From Membranihabitans maritimus (GTDB lineage: Bacteria > Bacteroidota > Bacteroidia > Chitinophagales > Saprospiraceae): 64,000 bases of DNA. Of the stretch, positions 61,389-64,000 are shown in pieces (position 1 is the first letter of the stretch; every line of letters starts with the position of its first letter). The translations under genes and the position numbers were made by a program. Below the pieces are notes generated by a model. It worked only from the letters and a program-made list of their open reading frames with translations. It was not told the origin of the DNA and did no database searches. The DNA is taken from contig NZ_JAJSLW010000020.1 in NCBI RefSeq assembly GCF_021729145.1, forward strand, positions 28,109 to 92,108, given 5' to 3'.

Positions 61389-61973
61389 ATGAAAAAAATC
61401 ATAGTAGTACTCGGTATTATCCTTTTCGCTTCCTGTAAACAAGAAGGTAAAGAGACCAAAGAAGTTGAGGCGAAAGAGGTAGAAACAGCTTCTCAAACCG
61501 CTGAACCCGACAAGAAAAAGCCATTAAGCCCACATACATCGGCAATGGCAATGATAGGCGATGCCCATATCCATATAGATTATTCATCACCAGGCGTAAG
61601 AAATAGAATTATTTTTGGTGGATTGCTGGCCTATGACCAAGTCTGGCAGGCTGGTGCTCATATGGCTACTTGGCTGGAAACAAATAAGGACTTAAAAGTT
61701 GATGGTAAAGAATTGATAGCTGGGAAATATGGGTTTTTTGTAATTCCAAATCAGGAAGAATGGACAATTATTTTCAACAGGAATTGGAATCAACACGGTA
61801 AGGACGACTATAACGAAAATGATGATGTATTAAGGTTTAAAGTTACGCCTAAAATTTCCGAAGAAATCAAGGAACATTTAGAGTATAAAGTAAACAAAAC
61901 AACAGAGAAATCAGGAACAATCTCAATGAGTTGGGAAAAAGTCACGGTTGAATTTCCTTTTGAAATAAAATAA
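61389..61973 (+). CDS. DUF2911 lipoprotein
   Basis: 194-aa lipoprotein (lipobox FASC at residues 13-16) with a Glu/Lys-rich linker and a DUF2911 domain (IDYSSPGVRNRIIFGGLLAYDQVWQAGAH, KYGFFVIPNQEEWTIIFN). Members are common periplasmic Bacteroidetes proteins of unknown function. I begin at the ATG at 61389; the frame extends upstream through the previous gene without a plausible signal. It is followed by the PepSY gene after 1 base. Confidence 0.88.
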   Translation: MKKIIVVLGIILFASCKQEGKETKEVEAKEVETASQTAEPDKKKPLSPHTSAMAMIGDAHIHIDYSSPGVRNRIIFGGLLAYDQVWQAGAHMATWLETNKDLKVDGKELIAGKYGFFVIPNQEEWTIIFNRNWNQHGKDDYNENDDVLRFKVTPKISEEIKEHLEYKVNKTTEKSGTISMSWEKVTVEFPFEIK

Positions 61974-61974
61974 T

Positions 61975-62685
61975 ATGGTCAACAGAAAAACAGCGAAATG
62001 GATTAGAAAAACGCACCGCTACTTGGGTATCTTTTTAGGTATCCAGTTCTTGATGTGGACCATTAGCGGAATGTATTTCAGTTGGACGGATATTGATGAA
62101 ATACACGGAGACCAATTTAAGAAAGAAGAACCTAAACAGGAATCTTTCAACAATTTGTTGGGTACGAATAAACTAAAAAAAGAGCAACCCATTCAAACTT
62201 TGGAATTACTGGAAATAGCTGGTAAACCTTATTATTGGATTAATGAGACCACACTTTTCAACGCAAGTACTGGAGATATAAAAAATGGTATTACTAGAGA
62301 TGAAGCAAAACAAGTGGCTACTAGATATATGTTATCAGACCTCAAAATATCAGGTATTGAACTTATTGATGAAGTTGGAGACCATCACGAATATCGTGGT
62401 CGTCCACTTCCGGCGTATGAAATTTCGTATGAAACACCTCAAAATTTAAAGGCCTACGTGGCCATTGAAAATGGAGCATTTCAAACGGTAAGACACAGGG
62501 ATTGGCGTTGGTTCGATTTCCTTTGGATGACACACACTATGGATTATCAAGGTAGAGACAACTTTAACACATTAGTATTGCGAGGGTTTTCACTATTAGG
62601 TTTGATTACGGTATTAAGTGGTTTTTTACTTTGGTACACGTCATCCCCAACCATTAGAAAAATAATTAAAAAGAAACGAAAATAA
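61975..62685 (+). CDS. PepSY domain membrane protein
   Basis: 236-aa protein with helices at both ends (about 15-35 and 205-225), a PepSY-type segment in the periplasmic middle (GITRDEAKQVATRYML, YEISYETPQNLKAYV) and the RTHRYLG-like start KWIRKTHRYLGIFLGIQF found in PepSY-associated TM proteins. These are related to iron/copper reductases and protease inhibitors. In this context reduction of extracellular metal or electron transfer is a fair guess. It starts 1 base after the DUF2911 gene. Confidence 0.85.
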   Translation: MVNRKTAKWIRKTHRYLGIFLGIQFLMWTISGMYFSWTDIDEIHGDQFKKEEPKQESFNNLLGTNKLKKEQPIQTLELLEIAGKPYYWINETTLFNASTGDIKNGITRDEAKQVATRYMLSDLKISGIELIDEVGDHHEYRGRPLPAYEISYETPQNLKAYVAIENGAFQTVRHRDWRWFDFLWMTHTMDYQGRDNFNTLVLRGFSLLGLITVLSGFLLWYTSSPTIRKIIKKKRK

Positions 62686-62707
62686 GTAACACTAAAATCA
62701 ATATATA

Positions 62708-63190
62708 ATGGAAAATTCAAATCAAAATTCAAAAAAAAACAATTACACAAAATTTGTAGGTATGCTGGCGGCATCATTTGTGGCAATGTACATTACAATG
62801 TACCTAAACTCTTATCAATTAGATCACGTCTATTTTAGCCTTACTCGTTTTTATATGAGTTGCTTGGGTATTGCTGCTATGGCCATTATAATGTTTGTGG
62901 CGATGCGTAATATGTACCAAAACAAAAAGAAGAATATCGCCATTGTTTTGGGTAGCATTGTGCTATTTGTTGGTGCATTAGGATTGGTACGCGACCAGAA
63001 GTCAACGGTAGGAGACATATTGTGGATGAAAGCAATGATACCTCACCACTCTATTGCGATTTTAACAAGTGAGCGTGCTGATATCCAAGATCCAGAAGTT
63101 AAAAAGTTAGCTGAAGATATTATCAAGGCACAAGAAAAGGAAATTGCAGAAATGAAAGCAATGATAAAACGATTGGAAAATAACAAATAA
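62708..63190 (+). CDS. DUF305 domain membrane protein
   Basis: 160-aa protein with three hydrophobic helices and a C-terminal DUF305/ferritin-like helix pair: MKAMIPHHSIAILTSERADIQDPEVKKLAEDIIKAQEKEIAEMKAMI. The HH dyad followed by an E-rich helix is the typical metal site of the family, known from copper- and silver-resistance gene sets. The charged N-terminal 15 residues are followed by a TM helix, so it sits in the inner membrane. Confidence 0.9.
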   Translation: MENSNQNSKKNNYTKFVGMLAASFVAMYITMYLNSYQLDHVYFSLTRFYMSCLGIAAMAIIMFVAMRNMYQNKKKNIAIVLGSIVLFVGALGLVRDQKSTVGDILWMKAMIPHHSIAILTSERADIQDPEVKKLAEDIIKAQEKEIAEMKAMIKRLENNK

Positions 63191-63201
63191 ATAAAATTAA
63201 A

Positions 63202-63939
63202 ATGAATAAAAACATCATTTATATAAGTGTTGCCTTGATTGTTGGCCTGTTAGTCGGCTTTCTACTATTCGGTGGAGGTTCTGCGGACAAGGCAACAATT
63301 AATGTGAAAGACACCCACGACCATTCAGAAGAAATTGCTTCTAATCAAATGTGGACGTGTTCTATGCATCCACAGATTATGCAACCAGAACCTGGGGATT
63401 GTCCCATTTGTGGAATGGATTTAATTCCAGCCGAATCTGGTGCAGATGGCCTCAATGCCAATGAAATAAAAATGACCGATAACGCAATGGCTCTGGCCAA
63501 TATCCAAACATCACTTGTAGGAAAAGGACAAATGGGAAATAATTCTCTTAAGTTATCTGGTAAGATTAAAGCCAACGAAGAGTCAAATGCCGTACAGGTT
63601 ACATATTTTGGAGGAAGAATAGAAAAACTGTACGTTAATTCTACAGGAGAACGTGTTGGAGCAGGACAACGCTTGGCAACTATTTATTCGCCAGAATTGG
63701 TTGCGGCACAGCAAGAACTGCTTACCGCTTCATCATTAAAAGAATCGCAACCAGATTTGTATAAGGCTGTTAGGAACAAACTTAAACTTTGGAAACTTTC
63801 CGAAAAGCAAATAAACGCCATAGAAACTGCTGGGAAAGTGCAAGAAAACTTTCCGGTTTTTGCAACCGTTTCAGGAACGGTAACAATGAAAATGGTAGAA
63901 GAAGGGGATTATTTAAAGCAAGGCAGCAATTTCTACTGA
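63202..63939 (+). CDS. CusB-like RND adaptor, apparently truncated
   Basis: 245-aa product, whereas CusB-type adaptors are about 400-600 aa. It has an N-terminal membrane helix, a heavy-metal-binding YHS-type domain (WTCSMHPQIMQPEPGDCPICGMDL, about 52-75) and most of the barrel-sandwich/helical hairpin (AVQVTYFGGRIEKLYVNS, EGDYLKQG). After KQG the sequence departs from the family and stops at TGA 63937-63939, so the conserved beta barrel and MP domain are missing. Partner pump and outer-membrane factor are also broken, so the efflux complex is probably dead. Confidence 0.85.
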   Translation: MNKNIIYISVALIVGLLVGFLLFGGGSADKATINVKDTHDHSEEIASNQMWTCSMHPQIMQPEPGDCPICGMDLIPAESGADGLNANEIKMTDNAMALANIQTSLVGKGQMGNNSLKLSGKIKANEESNAVQVTYFGGRIEKLYVNSTGERVGAGQRLATIYSPELVAAQQELLTASSLKESQPDLYKAVRNKLKLWKLSEKQINAIETAGKVQENFPVFATVSGTVTMKMVEEGDYLKQGSNFY

Positions 63940-64000
63940 AAGGATTTAGTGAGGGAGTTATTCAATTTGGACAAAAAATTCTTTGGCGACCACCCGATGC
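63940..64000. other. Unidentified sequence after the truncated CusB
   Basis: The last 61 bases do not continue CusB. One forward frame is open here (KGFSEGVIQFGQKILWRPPD) and may be part of another gene, but the stretch is too short to identify. It may be the other side of a deletion or an insertion boundary. Confidence 0.35.

Overview
The window is low-GC DNA from a member of the Bacteroidetes, most likely Flavobacteriaceae. This rests on gene families largely restricted to that phylum (Bacteroidetes-type Tra proteins, RteC, BfmA/BtgA mobilization protein, DUF6876, HYC_CC_PP and DUF3347 copper proteins), on AT-rich start regions without strong Shine-Dalgarno sequences, and on promoter-like TAnnTTTG motifs. 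No taxonomic search was possible.

Layout. Positions 1-3277 are chromosomal: a manganese/zinc/iron-type ABC importer with a DtxR-like domain fused to one permease. A tRNA-Pro(TGG) follows at 3391-3465. Immediately after it begins an integrative and conjugative element (ICE) that runs to at least the right edge of the window; its right junction is not visible. In order the ICE holds a tyrosine integrase (3693), small accessory genes with ssb and DUF932 (5.3-8.7 kb), a probable oriT with mobilization proteins and coupling protein (8.8-12.2 kb), a defence cargo block (12.2-18.3 kb: SIR2-HerA-KTSC-PD-(D/E)XK nuclease operon and an AbiEi/AbiEii pair), a type IV secretion module traE-traN on the minus strand (18.3-25.5 kb), a peptidoglycan amidase broken by a stop codon, a DnaC-like/Rep-like/excisionase-like trio (26.5-28.2 kb) and rteC (28.5-29.3 kb) with two candidate operator sites between.

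From 29.3 to 64 kb lies metal and stress cargo. The minus-strand part (29.3-51.5 kb) contains an MFS exporter, a CPH-type copper P-type ATPase, and an unusual metabolic block: PRPP synthetase, AMP/thymidine phosphorylase with an archaeal-like N-terminal extension, beta-CASP RNase, ATP-cone nuclease, two universal stress proteins, a short-chain dehydrogenase, ATP-phosphofructokinase, class I (DhnA-type) aldolase, archaeal-type GAPDH, an APC permease and a type II NADH dehydrogenase. Small metal-binding membrane and lipoproteins and an AraC regulator with a CxxC metal-binding-like N-terminus follow. The plus-strand part (51.8-64 kb) is a copper/silver resistance series: HYC_CC_PP protein, a CusA remnant fused to a TolC tail, multicopper oxidase with a CopB-like tail, DUF302, two DUF3347 proteins, haem-binding protein, K+ channel, permease, HMA-MauE protein, DUF2911, PepSY, DUF305 and a truncated CusB-like adaptor.

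How it may work together. The conjugation genes move the island, defence genes protect host and element, and the cargo handles copper. The most interesting idea is that the carbon-metabolism block supplies copper- or stress-tolerant substitutes for vulnerable host enzymes (a metal-independent aldolase, a different GAPDH, a non-Fe-S NADH dehydrogenase) next to copper export and oxidation genes. Six genes appear interrupted or shortened (AbiEii, amidase, CusA/TolC, SnoaL-like, permease, CusB), four of them in the plus-strand copper cassette; that means either decay of part of the cargo or sequence errors.
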